A DNA stretch of 64,000 nucleotides, taken from DATAPD01 sp036265385 (GTDB lineage: Bacteria > Acidobacteriota > Terriglobia > Terriglobales > Acidobacteriaceae). Under the pieces are notes generated by a model that was not told where the DNA came from, searched no databases, and worked only from the letters and a program-made list of their open reading frames with translations. The DNA lies in NCBI GenBank assembly GCA_036265385.1, contig DATAPD010000048.1:176878-240877 (forward strand). Direction: 5' to 3'. The translations under genes and the position numbers were made by a program. This document shows, piece by piece, positions 9,141-18,395 of the stretch. Each line of letters starts with the position of its first letter. The first letter of the stretch is position 1.

Positions 9141-10238
9141 TTAATAATTTGGTAATTGTTGCGTCATGCAATGCATCGCGCCGAATCCCCAGATCAGATC
9201 GCCGGAGTAAATCGGGATAATCTCGCGGGAAGGGAAGAGTTCGGCCAGCATGTTCAGCGCGAGCCTGTCATTCGGATCGTTAAACACCGGAACCAGCACG
9301 CATCCGTTCGCGATATAGAAATTGCCATAACTCGCCGGTAAACGTCGTCCTTCAAAATGGACTGGGCCCGGCATTTGCAGCTCGACAATCTTGAATATCC
9401 GGCCATTCTGGTCGGTGGCGGCGCGCAGTCTCCGGAGGTTCTCCGCTAGCATAGCGTGGTTCGCGTCATTTGGATTGCGCTCCACCATGGTCACAATCGT
9501 GTCCGCCGCGACAAAGCGAGTAATGTCATCCACGTGTCCATGAGTATCGTCGCCTACAATCCCGTTTCCCAGCCAGATCACCTTCTGTACGCCAAGATAG
9601 TCGCCGAATACATTTTCATAATCAGCGCGCTGCATCTTCGGATTCCGTTGTTGTGTCGTGGATAAGATGCATTCTTCCGTGGTGATCAAAGTTCCACGCC
9701 CGTTCACATCAATCGATCCGCCCTCCAGCACAACGCGTTCGCTGTTGAACATCGCGCGAACCTCTTCTGCTCGGGACGCCTTCGCCATCTTCGATCCAAT
9801 TTTTTCATCGAGCGAATAATTCGGATACTTCGCCCATGCCGTAAACTTCCACTTCACTCCGATACGATCGTGTGGCGCGGGCGCCCCCGCCCGCGTTCGA
9901 GGCGGTCCTGCATTTCTATCCCTAACCACGAACGTGCATCCAGAATCGCGTGTCCACACACGATTTGTCTGCCAGCGATGGAACCGCACATGCTCGTTGA
10001 GTGCAGATGCCCGGTCCAAGACCCGTTTCGCGCGCGACTCAGCCGTCGCATCGTTCACGATCAAGTCCACAAATTCATGCCGCGTCAGATTACGAATGAT
10101 TTCCGCATACACCCATGGGATCGGTTCAAACTTCCCCGGCCAGTCACCGCGAAAATGCGGCCACGCCAGCCAGGTGGACTCATGCGGCTCCCACTCCGCA
10201 GGCATGCGATACCCGCGCGTACTCGGCGTGGTACTCAT
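9141..10238 (-). CDS. aguA: Agmatine deiminase (peptidyl-arginine deiminase family)
   Basis: Converts agmatine to N-carbamoylputrescine plus ammonia in polyamine synthesis. The conserved opening MPAEWEPHESTWLAWP, the substrate-loop motif VWTRDSG, the acidic EGGSIDVNG, the HGHVDD catalytic His-Asp region and the C-terminal catalytic Cys in GAMHCMTQQ are all present. I place the start at ATG 10238, just before the conserved domain. The frame stays open to 10412 and would add a Lys/Pro/Ser-rich tail of 58 residues, which I consider less likely. An unusual insert of about 15 residues after VVRD is encoded by a GC-rich palindromic element (9874-9895). The catalytic residues are intact, so it may still be active. 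Confidence 0.88.
   Translation of the reverse strand: MSTTPSTRGYRMPAEWEPHESTWLAWPHFRGDWPGKFEPIPWVYAEIIRNLTRHEFVDLIVNDATAESRAKRVLDRASALNEHVRFHRWQTNRVWTRDSGCTFVVRDRNAGPPRTRAGAPAPHDRIGVKWKFTAWAKYPNYSLDEKIGSKMAKASRAEEVRAMFNSERVVLEGGSIDVNGRGTLITTEECILSTTQQRNPKMQRADYENVFGDYLGVQKVIWLGNGIVGDDTHGHVDDITRFVAADTIVTMVERNPNDANHAMLAENLRRLRAATDQNGRIFKIVELQMPGPVHFEGRRLPASYGNFYIANGCVLVPVFNDPNDRLALNMLAELFPSREIIPIYSGDLIWGFGAMHCMTQQLPNY
9874..9895. repeat. GC-rich REP-like palindrome inside the agmatine deiminase gene
   Basis: GCGGGCG (9877-9883) and CGCCCGC (9888-9894) form a perfect inverted repeat with a four-base C loop. It lies in frame and encodes a Gly/Pro/Arg/Ala-rich insert between two conserved strands of the enzyme. 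It resembles intergenic REP elements that have entered a gene without breaking the frame. Confidence 0.55.
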
Positions 10239-10443
10239 GGCTTCGAAATCGTCCTTCACCTTTTCGGACTCCGATGAGGATTCTGACGTCAGCCGCGCAG
10301 ACTCGCCATCAGTCCTTGCTGCTTTCGGCTTGGATTTTACGGGTGAATTGGCAGATTTTGGTTTACGCGGAATCACGCCCGAACCATAACAAGAACTTGC
10401 CCACCACAACAAGTTCTCGCTTTTTTGAGAACTGAGAACGGCT

Positions 10444-11349
10444 CTACTTCGTTGCCGACTGCCGTTCCGGCGGAGTCATCTGTTGCCAGATCGACTGAAG
10501 GTTCTGAGATGCCGTCGTATTCTCCGGATCCGTCCTCAACACCAATGCAAAATACCGATAAGCTGTCGGAAGGTCGCGTGACACACAATGTCCCGTGGCA
10601 TACATCGAGCCCAGCGTACTCCGTGCACGCACATTGGATTTATCTGCAGCCGACTTCAGCAGCGATACCGCCTTGTCGCAATCTTTCGCCACTCCACGTC
10701 CGTATAGATACGCTTCTGCCTGTTTCACAGGATCCACCGGTGTCGCAGGCTTCGGCTTCGGAGCAGGTTTCGCCACTGGTCTCACCGGCTCCGCGCGAAC
10801 TGGCTCACGACGTGTCGGCGACGAATCTTCTGCCGATCTATCACTCGACTCGCTCGTCTCTGGAGTTGAGGTCGATTCCGGTGTGCTCTCCGGTGTCGCC
10901 GCAGCATTTGCAGATTGCGCTTCGCTACTGGGTACCGCTACCGGCGGAGTGTCTACTTGCGGCGTGGGTGTCGTCACCGGTGTAGCTTGAGGTTGTTGAA
11001 CGGAAGTTTGGGGAGTGGGTGAGGGCTGATGGTCCGGTGTCGGATTCGTTCCGACCTCGGCCACCTGATTAGTTGCTGCTGGTGCTGGTCTAAATTGCCG
11101 CCACGCAAACAAAGCCGCTGCAGCAAGAACGACCACGATCACAATCCGCACCAGAGGAGACTTGCGCGGCGCATCATCCTCAAGTAGGTAGCTGACATCG
11201 CGGCGTTCGACATGCACCGGGTTCGGCGGGGCCTGTTGTTGTACCCGCGCTCTCGTCACTTCCGGTGATGCCGCCGTTAGCGCAGCGCCACAGCTCGCGC
11301 AATAAATATATTGATCCGGATTTTGTTGCCCACAATGAGAACACCGCAC
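10444..11349 (-). CDS. Zinc-ribbon, single-TM protein with C-terminal Sel1/TPR-like repeats
   Basis: Starts with a GTG and a zinc ribbon (CSHCGQQN...YCASCG, residues 3-21). A single transmembrane helix follows near residues 87-103 (VRIVIVVVLAAAALFAW). Then comes a long Pro/Thr/Ser-rich linker to about residue 205. The C-terminal 90 residues look like two Sel1-type repeats (AEAYLYGRGV..., LGSMYATGH...). This order (cytoplasmic zinc ribbon, membrane helix, outside repeat domain) is frequent in Acidobacteriota, with unknown role; Sel1 domains usually bind proteins. It runs in the same direction as the next gene on its 5' side (11411-12784), about 60 bases away. Confidence 0.75.
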   Translation of the reverse strand: MRCSHCGQQNPDQYIYCASCGAALTAASPEVTRARVQQQAPPNPVHVERRDVSYLLEDDAPRKSPLVRIVIVVVLAAAALFAWRQFRPAPAATNQVAEVGTNPTPDHQPSPTPQTSVQQPQATPVTTPTPQVDTPPVAVPSSEAQSANAAATPESTPESTSTPETSESSDRSAEDSSPTRREPVRAEPVRPVAKPAPKPKPATPVDPVKQAEAYLYGRGVAKDCDKAVSLLKSAADKSNVRARSTLGSMYATGHCVSRDLPTAYRYFALVLRTDPENTTASQNLQSIWQQMTPPERQSATK

Positions 11350-11410
11350 ACCATTAGCTTAAACCACCATGACTTGGAATTGTTGATGAACCCGGTTCAA
11401 TCAGAATCAT

Positions 11411-12784
11411 TCATCGTTGCGGAGGTGACGGGATTACCTTCGTTCCGCCGGGCATGCCTTGCACGACGATGTTTCCAAACGCAGCTTTAGTGTCTGTCGC
11501 TGGAGGAGCCGGCTGCCCATTGATCTGGAGTTCCTTTGATCCCCCAGACAGACCCTGAATCGTGATTTTGTTCGAGGGTGGAGTTGAAGCCATCGCCGTC
11601 AAACGCTGTCCGGCTGGACTCGCCATGCCTTTGTCGAAAGCCTCGAGCAGTTGTGCTTGCGGAATTGTCACATTCATCCGAACCGACGTGCCATCCAGCT
11701 GCGCTGTCACATTCACAGGCGCGTCCGGTTGCTGTGTGGATTTGTTTATCTCGGATAGAAGTCGACGCGCGCCCACGACAGTTGTTGAGTTCAGGCGAAC
11801 CTGAACTTTGAGTCCCTCGCGAAGCGACAGCCCGAAAGAAAATCCGCTTAGATTCTTCGCGTTCGCGAATTGCATCGTCGACTGCGTACTCAGTAAGGCC
11901 GCCGTACCACTCATGCAGATTTCAGTTCCTATGCACTCAGCCTTCATCCGGCGCGACAGCGCTGCGGGTACAGCCGAATGAGCCAAGCGCTCAACCGCAG
12001 CCGAAACTGATGCGGGCTTACCAAACACAACTGCAGTTTTCGATATTCGATACGAGGACATCCCGTTCGCGAGCTGAACAAACCCCGGCGGAAAATTCGT
12101 TCGCCCCTGTACCAGGCCGACAAAATCGCCTCCATGAATCGACAGCCACGCCTCATCTACATCGCCAATCTGCCTCAGTTGCCTGGTTAGGCTCTGCGCA
12201 TTCACCTGCACCGACTCAGGAAGTCGCGCGAATAATTGTTGCAACGTCGGAGATTGGCCAAGTGCGGCAACATGGATGGCTATCGCCAGATCGGCGTTTG
12301 GATGAGCAAAGCTCCACGCAGCCGGCAATGAAAGAGCCGGCACTGCCTGTACACCGGCAGACTGCACAGGCTGACCGAACGTGTTCCCCTGCGAAGCCTC
12401 TTTCGTTCCCGAATATTTATGAATGATCTGTTGAACATCTTTTTGCTGTTTGCGCTGTTGATCGACCATCCTCTGCGCATTCTGTTGACCCTGCCTGTGA
12501 AAGCGGTCAATAGCTTCGTTGGTCTCATGCTGCGTAGCTGCTCTTCCATTGACGCAGGTCCAGGCCGCGGAGGCTGGCGCCGATTTTGGGTTAAGGTCCC
12601 ACTCACGGCATTTCTGCGCCATGATCTGGTCCCATCCGCCATTTTGCGCAATGAGGAGAGTCCGCGGCCGATCCGAAGGCAGCAGGGAAGATGGCTGCTC
12701 AGGCCGAAATTGTGAGCTCGATTGCGCGACTGCCATATATGAAAGGACGACGACTACAGTGGAGACGAAACGGGGATGCTTCAA
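11411..12784 (-). CDS. Exported protein of unknown function
   Basis: A 457-residue protein starting with TTG behind a good GAGGAGC ribosome-binding site. It has an N-terminal signal peptide (about residues 1-20). A short region with two Cys (CREWDLN...WTCVNG) and a Gln/Lys-rich helical segment (residues 90-130) precede the main domain of alternating helices and strands (about 150-390). The C-terminus repeats a motif (KITIQGLSGGSKELQINGQ, NIVVQGMPGGTKVI), which looks like two copies of a short beta element. I do not recognise the family. It may be co-transcribed with the zinc-ribbon/Sel1 gene downstream. Confidence 0.7.
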   Translation of the reverse strand: MKHPRFVSTVVVVLSYMAVAQSSSQFRPEQPSSLLPSDRPRTLLIAQNGGWDQIMAQKCREWDLNPKSAPASAAWTCVNGRAATQHETNEAIDRFHRQGQQNAQRMVDQQRKQQKDVQQIIHKYSGTKEASQGNTFGQPVQSAGVQAVPALSLPAAWSFAHPNADLAIAIHVAALGQSPTLQQLFARLPESVQVNAQSLTRQLRQIGDVDEAWLSIHGGDFVGLVQGRTNFPPGFVQLANGMSSYRISKTAVVFGKPASVSAAVERLAHSAVPAALSRRMKAECIGTEICMSGTAALLSTQSTMQFANAKNLSGFSFGLSLREGLKVQVRLNSTTVVGARRLLSEINKSTQQPDAPVNVTAQLDGTSVRMNVTIPQAQLLEAFDKGMASPAGQRLTAMASTPPSNKITIQGLSGGSKELQINGQPAPPATDTKAAFGNIVVQGMPGGTKVIPSPPQR

Positions 12785-13042
12785 AGCGGCTCCTCGGGGA
12801 GGAGTTTAGGGAAAGTCCCGCTCATTCTGCATCAAGTCGTTCTGGATCGCAAGCCACCGTTTCTTGTGAGTAATCGCAGACTCGGAAAGGCCTGAAAAGG
12901 GGGTTTCCCGCATCCACCTACTGCGGGACGGCACCTCCATTCATCCGATTGGTATCCGTGTGTTCCAACATTGCTAGCCCTTTCTGCATCCATGTGTGGT
13001 TCGTAACGCACTATCGGGGGCCGCACACTCCCCACACATCTC

Positions 13043-13897
13043 ATGCCTAAACCTGACACGTTAGCCAACGCCATCGCGAAAGACCCGAAGAGCCCGGTTT
13101 CCTCGATCACCGAAGCGCAAAAAGTGGAAGAGCGAGTCGCGATCGCAGCGAAGGTCGTCTATGAGGCCGTGCGACTCGAGGGAGAGGACGAACTCGAGAG
13201 ACCCTCAGCGGCCCTTGCTTGGTCCGGATTCGCGGCCGGCCTTTCTATGGGATTTTCGCTGCTCGCCGAAGCTGCGCTCCGATCCTATCTTCCCGAAACT
13301 CAATGGCGCGATTTGATTGCGCGCACCGGATATTCGATCGGCTTCCTTGTTGTCATCTTGGGAAGACAACAACTTTTCACCGAGAACACCCTGACCGTAG
13401 TCCTTCCGTTCCTCCTTCACAAGAAGATGCTGGTTCTGCTGAACGTACTTCGACTTTGGGTCATCGTGCTCACAACCAACATCATCGGTACATTTCTGTT
13501 CGCTCTGACGATCGCCAAGGTGCATTTTTTGGAAGCTTCCATCCAGCAAAGCGTACTGCAGACTGCCCTGGCGCACATTGGTCCGGGTTTCTGGATCACA
13601 TTCGTGCGGGCTATCTTTGCCGGTTGGTTGATTGCCCTCATGGTCTGGATGCTGCCCGACGCCGCATCGTCCCGCGTCGTCGTCATAATCCTCATCACCT
13701 ACTTAATTGGAATCTCACATTTAAGTCACATCATTGCGGGCTCCGCGAGTGTCTTCTTTCTTGTCGCCTCCGGCCACCTGTCCATTGCCGATTACGTTCT
13801 TCGCTTCTTTGTGCCGACATTGAGCGGCAACATCATTGGCGGCACTTCCTTAGTCGCTGCTCTGGCACACGCGCAAGTAGTCGGCGGAAAAAACTGA
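13043..13897 (+). CDS. Formate/nitrite transporter (FNT) family protein
   Basis: A 284-residue inner-membrane protein with six hydrophobic segments between about residues 60 and 275 and a charged N-terminus of 55 residues. The segments AWSGFAAGLSMGF, LFTENTLTVVLP, and the Asn/Gly-rich half-helix NIIGGT near the end are features of FNT channels (FocA, NirC, YfdC). The charged N-terminal extension and the ERP...AWSGFAAGL start are most like the YfdC branch, whose substrate is not established. No formate or nitrite enzymes are nearby. Confidence 0.85.
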   Translation: MPKPDTLANAIAKDPKSPVSSITEAQKVEERVAIAAKVVYEAVRLEGEDELERPSAALAWSGFAAGLSMGFSLLAEAALRSYLPETQWRDLIARTGYSIGFLVVILGRQQLFTENTLTVVLPFLLHKKMLVLLNVLRLWVIVLTTNIIGTFLFALTIAKVHFLEASIQQSVLQTALAHIGPGFWITFVRAIFAGWLIALMVWMLPDAASSRVVVIILITYLIGISHLSHIIAGSASVFFLVASGHLSIADYVLRFFVPTLSGNIIGGTSLVAALAHAQVVGGKN

Positions 13898-14111
13898 TTG
13901 CTTCTCAAGAAATCGGGTAGCTGTTCCCGACAACTCGCTCAAAAATCTACAGAGATTTTTTACCCGGTGGATATACTTCAGGACCAATGGCTCTAAAAAC
14001 GTCCTGGTTTTCCACACATTCATGGCCAATTGTGCTGCTTTTCCTCAACTAGGAACGGGTAATCCAATTGCAATGGAGATAGGCGAACCAAATCTTAAGC
14101 AAGGAGGTCTC

Positions 14112-14315
14112 ATGCAAACGCGTCTCAACCCAGCCCATCCAGAATTTGGCAAATTGAGCATGCCTGAAATCGAGGAAAGGATCCGCAATCGCGCTTACGA
14201 TCTCTTCCAGCAGCGTGGATGCGGTAATGACCATGCCCTCGATGATTGGTTAGAAGCGAAGTCGGAAGTGCTCGGCATCTCCTCGAGCCCGCAAGAAGAC
14301 GTAAGAAGCGCATGA
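14112..14315 (+). CDS. DUF2934 domain protein
   Basis: A 67-residue protein. The start at 14112 is fixed by a perfect AAGGAGGT at 14101-14108. The core MPEIEERIRNRAYDLFQQRGCGNDHALDDWLEAKSE is the DUF2934 pattern (IRxRAYxLyExRG...DDWLxAExE). Small proteins of this type are widespread in proteobacteria and acidobacteria, with no known function. It converges with the DUF2382 stress-type gene. Confidence 0.85.
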   Translation: MQTRLNPAHPEFGKLSMPEIEERIRNRAYDLFQQRGCGNDHALDDWLEAKSEVLGISSSPQEDVRSA

Positions 14316-14341
14316 ACGCGTCTTCTTCCCTAAAAAGAAGG

Positions 14342-14378
14342 TTGCGCCGCAACTGCCACAAAGCGAGCTGCGGCGCAA
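14342..14378 (-). terminator. Intrinsic terminator between convergent genes
   Basis: TTGCGCCGCA (14342-14351) pairs perfectly with TGCGGCGCAA (14369-14378). On the minus strand the hairpin is followed by a T-rich run (CCTTCTTTTT), so it best serves the 14387-15262 gene; on the plus strand there is no T run. Confidence 0.7.
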
Positions 14379-14386
14379 AATTGAAC

Positions 14387-15262
14387 TCAGGCTGCAGGTT
14401 TCTTGGATCGTTTTCCAGGGCGTATCGATTCTGAGTCGACGTTCACGTCACCCTCTTTATCCACACGAAGTTCCTCGTGCCGCAGATCTTCAGAGACGTT
14501 CTCTGTGCTCTGTGTTGCCCGTTTGCCGACTCGGATTTCGTCGGTGACCATCGGTTGTTTCTCCGCACGAACGCGCTCCTCTGAAAGCGGAACTCGGATT
14601 TCGTCAGTTTCCGTACCAACTTCTCCGGTCCGTGACTCTCCCGAAACCGGTACTCGCTCGATCACCAACTCCTCTCTGGTCACCGGTACCTCGACCGTTT
14701 GATTCTCGGTAACCACCTCCTTGCGGAGTCGCACTTCTCCACGCTGTACCCGCTCCTTGTAAGTGCGCAGCATTTCACCGCGAAGCTGAATGCGCCGCGT
14801 ATCATTGCCTGAACTCAGGTCCGGAGTGTTGGTTTCCTCGAAACCGCTTTCACGAAGGTCGCCACCGGCATCCTTCAGAATGCGGCGCGCTTCTTCCACT
14901 CTCGTACCCGTCACGCTGACCAACGCTCCTCCAGAACTGATACCACGGTAATAGTAATCAGCCCTGCGTAGGTCCCAATCCATGCCCGAGCTGGTATCTC
15001 CGTAATCGACGTCGTCGTGCGATTCACCAGTGAAGAAATTCTTGAGCTTGTCCCAAAAACTCTCATGCTCACTGGCCGCTGGTCTGCTACCCGTCGCTGT
15101 TCCGGATTCGTCCCCGGCCATCAATCCTGTTTCAGCCGAGCTGAATCCCGCCTCTCGAAGTTGATTGATTGCACGATAGGCATCATTTTTATCTTTGAAG
15201 AACGCGATCACTCTTGTGCCCGAAGCGTAAGCGTCGGTGGATTGAGTCTGGTTCATCGCCAT
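14387..15262 (-). CDS. YsnF/AvaK-type DUF2382 protein with N-terminal GS17M-like domain
   Basis: The ATG at 15262 follows AAAGGAG by five bases. Residues 15-50 (RVIAFFKDKNDAYRAINQLREAGF) and the later GGALVSVTGTRVEEARRILKDAGG resemble the general-stress-protein 17M fold. Residues 158-290 are a DUF2382 domain (IQLRGEMLRTYKERVQRGEVRLRKEVVTE, then repeated VPVTREELVIERVPV strands), highly charged and Glu/Arg-rich. The pairing is typical of stress-induced proteins such as Bacillus YsnF; the molecular role is unknown. Cytoplasmic; single gene with a terminator downstream. Confidence 0.85.
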   Translation of the reverse strand: MAMNQTQSTDAYASGTRVIAFFKDKNDAYRAINQLREAGFSSAETGLMAGDESGTATGSRPAASEHESFWDKLKNFFTGESHDDVDYGDTSSGMDWDLRRADYYYRGISSGGALVSVTGTRVEEARRILKDAGGDLRESGFEETNTPDLSSGNDTRRIQLRGEMLRTYKERVQRGEVRLRKEVVTENQTVEVPVTREELVIERVPVSGESRTGEVGTETDEIRVPLSEERVRAEKQPMVTDEIRVGKRATQSTENVSEDLRHEELRVDKEGDVNVDSESIRPGKRSKKPAA

Positions 15263-15948
15263 GATTGCTCCTTTCTGGAAATCTGTTGTTTTCTGCCGGG
15301 CTTATGTTTGTTACCGAAGAATGGACTTATGATGCGCCCGACCATCCAAGTGCTGTTGGCACTGAATAAAATTCGCGTGCACGACAGCTTCTCTGCTGAG
15401 AGCGATGGACGAGCGATGATGAACAGAGTTATAGATTGTGGGTAATGGGCTACGGTTGACGCACTCAGTCGAAAGTAGGATTAAACCATTCCTCGAGTGT
15501 GTGGTTGCTGTACGGAGAGAAAAAGCCTAGGCGGTGTGACCGTTAACGCGGTCGCCAATCATCCCACTGAGCAGACGCGGCAGAAACGCTCGCTCCTTTT
15601 GCGATGCGTGTCCCGCCTGCGGCTGCAAGTCAACTTCGTTTAGCAGAGTAAAAACCTTGTCGAAGAGGCTGCAGTGCGAGTGACAACACTTGCGAAGGAA
15701 TTGTGGCTGATGAAAAGAAAGACCTCGTCACCGGCATACCGCCATTGTGGATAAAGTAAGTATCCACCCAAACAGCATTGGTTGGAGCAGCATTGCGTAG
15801 CCTGCGCGAGTTCATCCACTCGAAACAGGTGGCCGGAGCTACTTCAAACGACGGTTGCTGATCGCAGGTTGGTTCATGGCCCCAATAATCTGATCGCCAA
15901 CAGCCTCGTCACTTGAGTTCCATACGCCCCACGTAGTGAACCAAGTAG
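15263..15948. other. Gene-free stretch upstream of a decayed gene
   Basis: About 690 bases without a coding frame that looks real. Only short frames occur and none has a ribosome-binding site together with protein-like composition. The first 40 bases hold the promoter and leader of the DUF2382 gene. The rest probably includes eroded sequence belonging to the pseudogene that follows. Confidence 0.4.
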
Positions 15949-16401
15949 TGCCCTTTAGAAGTCTTTTGGGTCGGAGCCAATCGTAGCGAGCTGGCGGGCA
16001 AAGAATGTTACTCGTTCAAGCTTGAGTGGATGTTCAATGTCAATGCAATTCGCTTCGGAATGCGCGAAGGACAACCCGTCACCATTGAACTGGACGTAGT
16101 CCGCACGAAGTCAGGAAAAACTGAACAACTCTCCCTCGACATTGATGACAAGGTGCTGGGGATTTTGTAGAAACAGAAAGGCTTTGTTGGCGAGTTGGTT
16201 CTCGTCTCGGACAAAGCGGAGAACCGTGTCGTGGCACTAAGCTTTTGAAACACAAGGGAGGATGCGGAGCAATATGATCGCGCGGAGTACCCGAAAGTGC
16301 AGGAAGCTCTTCGACCCATCCTTGACGCCGAACTCACCATCCGCAAGTTCGAAGTCAACACCTCGATCACTCACAAGATCGGCTCCGGCAAAGCCGCGTA
16401 A
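15949..16401 (+). pseudogene. Decayed gene with two in-frame stops, family unknown
   Basis: One frame reads as protein-like sequence for about 150 codons, from EVFWVGANRSELAGKE to the final ITHKIGSGKAA, but is broken by TAG at 16168-16170 and TGA at 16246-16248. It ends at TAA 16399-16401. All three stops share the frame, so point mutations rather than frameshifts caused the breaks. The 5' side also meets a TAG (15946-15948), so the original start is lost. The pieces contain alternating strands and a charged helical end; I do not recognise the family. Functional only if stops are read through, for which I see no evidence. Confidence 0.55.
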
Positions 16402-16674
16402 CCTTAGAATCGGGCCACGAAGTGGGTACAAAAAGGGCGGGAGGGATATTCCCGCTCTCTTAAATCAAAAGACCTATTCGTTAAAGGGCTTTGCACAAAA
16501 TTGCGCCCTTTGTTCGCCAACAATCGGAGATGTGATTTTCGCCAATGAAGCTGGCACACCCGCTGCCCTAAGAATTGGATTGACCGTCGTTTTCCACAAC
16601 TATTTCATTCCAGTCCCCTGCCATCGCTCAGGTTCTAAACCATCTCCGTAGGTAGTACGCATCTAACAGCAAAA

Positions 16675-17736
16675 ATGGGTCTTCTGAGAATCAAGCCAGT
16701 TTTACAAGCATGGGCACGTACCTTGCGAGGACGAGTCCCGTCGCTTTCCATTGAAATCACAAAAGAGTGTCCTTTGCGCTGTCCGGGTTGCTATGCCTAC
16801 GAAGATGCGCATCTAGGAGTCAAGAACTTGCGCAGCTTGTCCGATTTTAGAGGCGCAGTACTGATCGCGCGCGTTCTCGACCTTGTTAATCAGCATGATC
16901 CGCTCCACTTATCAATCGTCGGGGGTGATCCGCTGGTCCGTTACCGCGAACTTGAGGTGTTGCTCCCACAGCTAGTGAGGCGTGTGCATACCCAGATTGT
17001 GACCAGCGCATTTCGTCCTATCCCTTTGTCCTGGGCTGCGCTGCCAAACTTGCAAATTGTGGTCTCGATCGACGGCCTGCAGCCGGAACACGATGCCCGT
17101 CGCAAGCCCGCCACATACGAGCGAATTCTCCGTAATATTGAGGGCCATCACGTTGCTGTCCACTGCACTATCACGAGCGCAATGGTGAAGCGAAGTGGCT
17201 ACATCCCCGAGTTCGTCGAGTTTTGGTCGGCCAATTCAGCTGTAGCAAAAATCTGGATGAGCATCTTCACGCCTCAGCGTGGCGCGGACAATGTCGAGTG
17301 TCTGACGGTTGATGAGCGAAGAAGCGTAGTGGAAACACTTCTGCGGCTGCGTCAGAATCAGCGAAAACTCGACATGTCCGAGGGGACGTTGAAGGAGTTC
17401 CTGTCTCCTCCTGAGTCGCCCGAACGGTGCATCTTCGCCCAGACGACGCACACCTTGTCCGCCGATCTTACGACGCGCGTCGAACCCTGCCAGTTTGGAG
17501 GAGATCCCGATTGCGCACGGTGCGGTTGCGTCGCGTCAATGGGACTCGCGGCGGTCGGAAATAAGAAGCTCGTTGGTCCAATCATGGCGGGAGACATCTT
17601 CTGGGCTTCAGCCGCGATTGGCCGCCAGGTGCGGCGCGTCGAAGAAAAGTTGCGGCGTCGCATAAATCATCATCCAGACGAATTGAGCGGAGAGAGCATC
17701 CCACCGGCGAAGCATCTACTGAAGGTCATTGATTGA
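16675..17736 (+). CDS. Radical SAM enzyme with C-terminal cysteine cluster
   Basis: A 353-residue protein with the radical SAM motif CPLRCPGC (C32, C36, C39), which binds the [4Fe-4S] cluster that cleaves S-adenosylmethionine. The SAM-binding GGDP-type motif (SIVGGDPLVRY, near residue 83) and the later VVSIDG strand are also present. The C-terminal part has several Cys (CIFAQ, PCQFG, CARCGC), suggesting an auxiliary SPASM-like cluster site. Related proteins are frequent in Acidobacteriota but, as far as I know, without an assigned reaction. The downstream genes are small zinc-ribbon-like, ABM-like and membrane proteins, so a modification of a small protein or a cofactor role is conceivable but unproven. 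ATG 16675 has no strong ribosome-binding site. Confidence 0.8.
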   Translation: MGLLRIKPVLQAWARTLRGRVPSLSIEITKECPLRCPGCYAYEDAHLGVKNLRSLSDFRGAVLIARVLDLVNQHDPLHLSIVGGDPLVRYRELEVLLPQLVRRVHTQIVTSAFRPIPLSWAALPNLQIVVSIDGLQPEHDARRKPATYERILRNIEGHHVAVHCTITSAMVKRSGYIPEFVEFWSANSAVAKIWMSIFTPQRGADNVECLTVDERRSVVETLLRLRQNQRKLDMSEGTLKEFLSPPESPERCIFAQTTHTLSADLTTRVEPCQFGGDPDCARCGCVASMGLAAVGNKKLVGPIMAGDIFWASAAIGRQVRRVEEKLRRRINHHPDELSGESIPPAKHLLKVID

Positions 17737-17765
17737 CGAAGGCAGACTCGGTTGCTAGAAAGTTT

Positions 17766-18002
17766 TCACAATGGCTTATATGTATAAGGATCAGTGGAGT
17801 ACACAAGATCCGATTCCAGGTAGGAATGCTCGGTTCCACAAACAGGACAGGTAAGGAGCACCGGCCATTTAGCAATCTCAAGTGCAGTTCCCTCAAATTC
17901 GTTCATATATTCGCCAACGTAGAGGAACTTCTTGCAGTCCGATCCGACGCACAAGATGCCATAGTGGCAGCTATCCAACTCCGTTCGTACTGGCGGCTTC
18001 AT
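17766..18002 (-). CDS. Small zinc-ribbon-like protein
   Basis: A protein of 78 residues from ATG 18002 with CHYGILCVGSDCKKF and, about 35 residues later, CPVCGTEH, which together look like a four-Cys zinc site. The pattern of a first Cys group, a long insertion and CPxCG matches the small protein at 19521-19745. The frame remains open to a GTG at 18182, which would add 60 residues of less regular sequence, so the start is uncertain. It is convergent with the radical SAM gene. Function unknown. Confidence 0.5.
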   Translation of the reverse strand: MKPPVRTELDSCHYGILCVGSDCKKFLYVGEYMNEFEGTALEIAKWPVLLTCPVCGTEHSYLESDLVYSTDPYTYKPL

Positions 18003-18395
18003 CGAATGGCCACCCAATTGACAAACGAAATAATCACCATTCCGATAACTATTGCCATCCAGACAAATGCCCACTTGTAAATCGTGAGGGATTCCATAAT
18101 TGGGCTTTAACCCAGAACGGGGAGCTTGCGGGTCAAGAAGGCTTCCCCATCCGGGCGTCCTGCTCACCTTCCACTTTGCCACTCTTTATCAGAGGCATAT
18201 ATCGAGGGAACACTGGATATGAAAACGAACAACCCTTCAAGCCACTCCGCACAATGATTGACAAGCGCCATAAATGAGACTACGGTGTCAACAGAGCGGA
18301 TTCCTCTATCTCTCTTTTCAGGTCTCCTGAGCTAAGTCAGCTTATCTGAAGCAGTCCCTCTTAGATTAATCAAATTGCAAGTGGGGTGCTGGACC

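Noticed and set aside
14457..14466. DnaA-box-like TTATCCACA
   Set aside because: A single site within the coding part of the DUF2382 gene, no cluster, no dnaA nearby.
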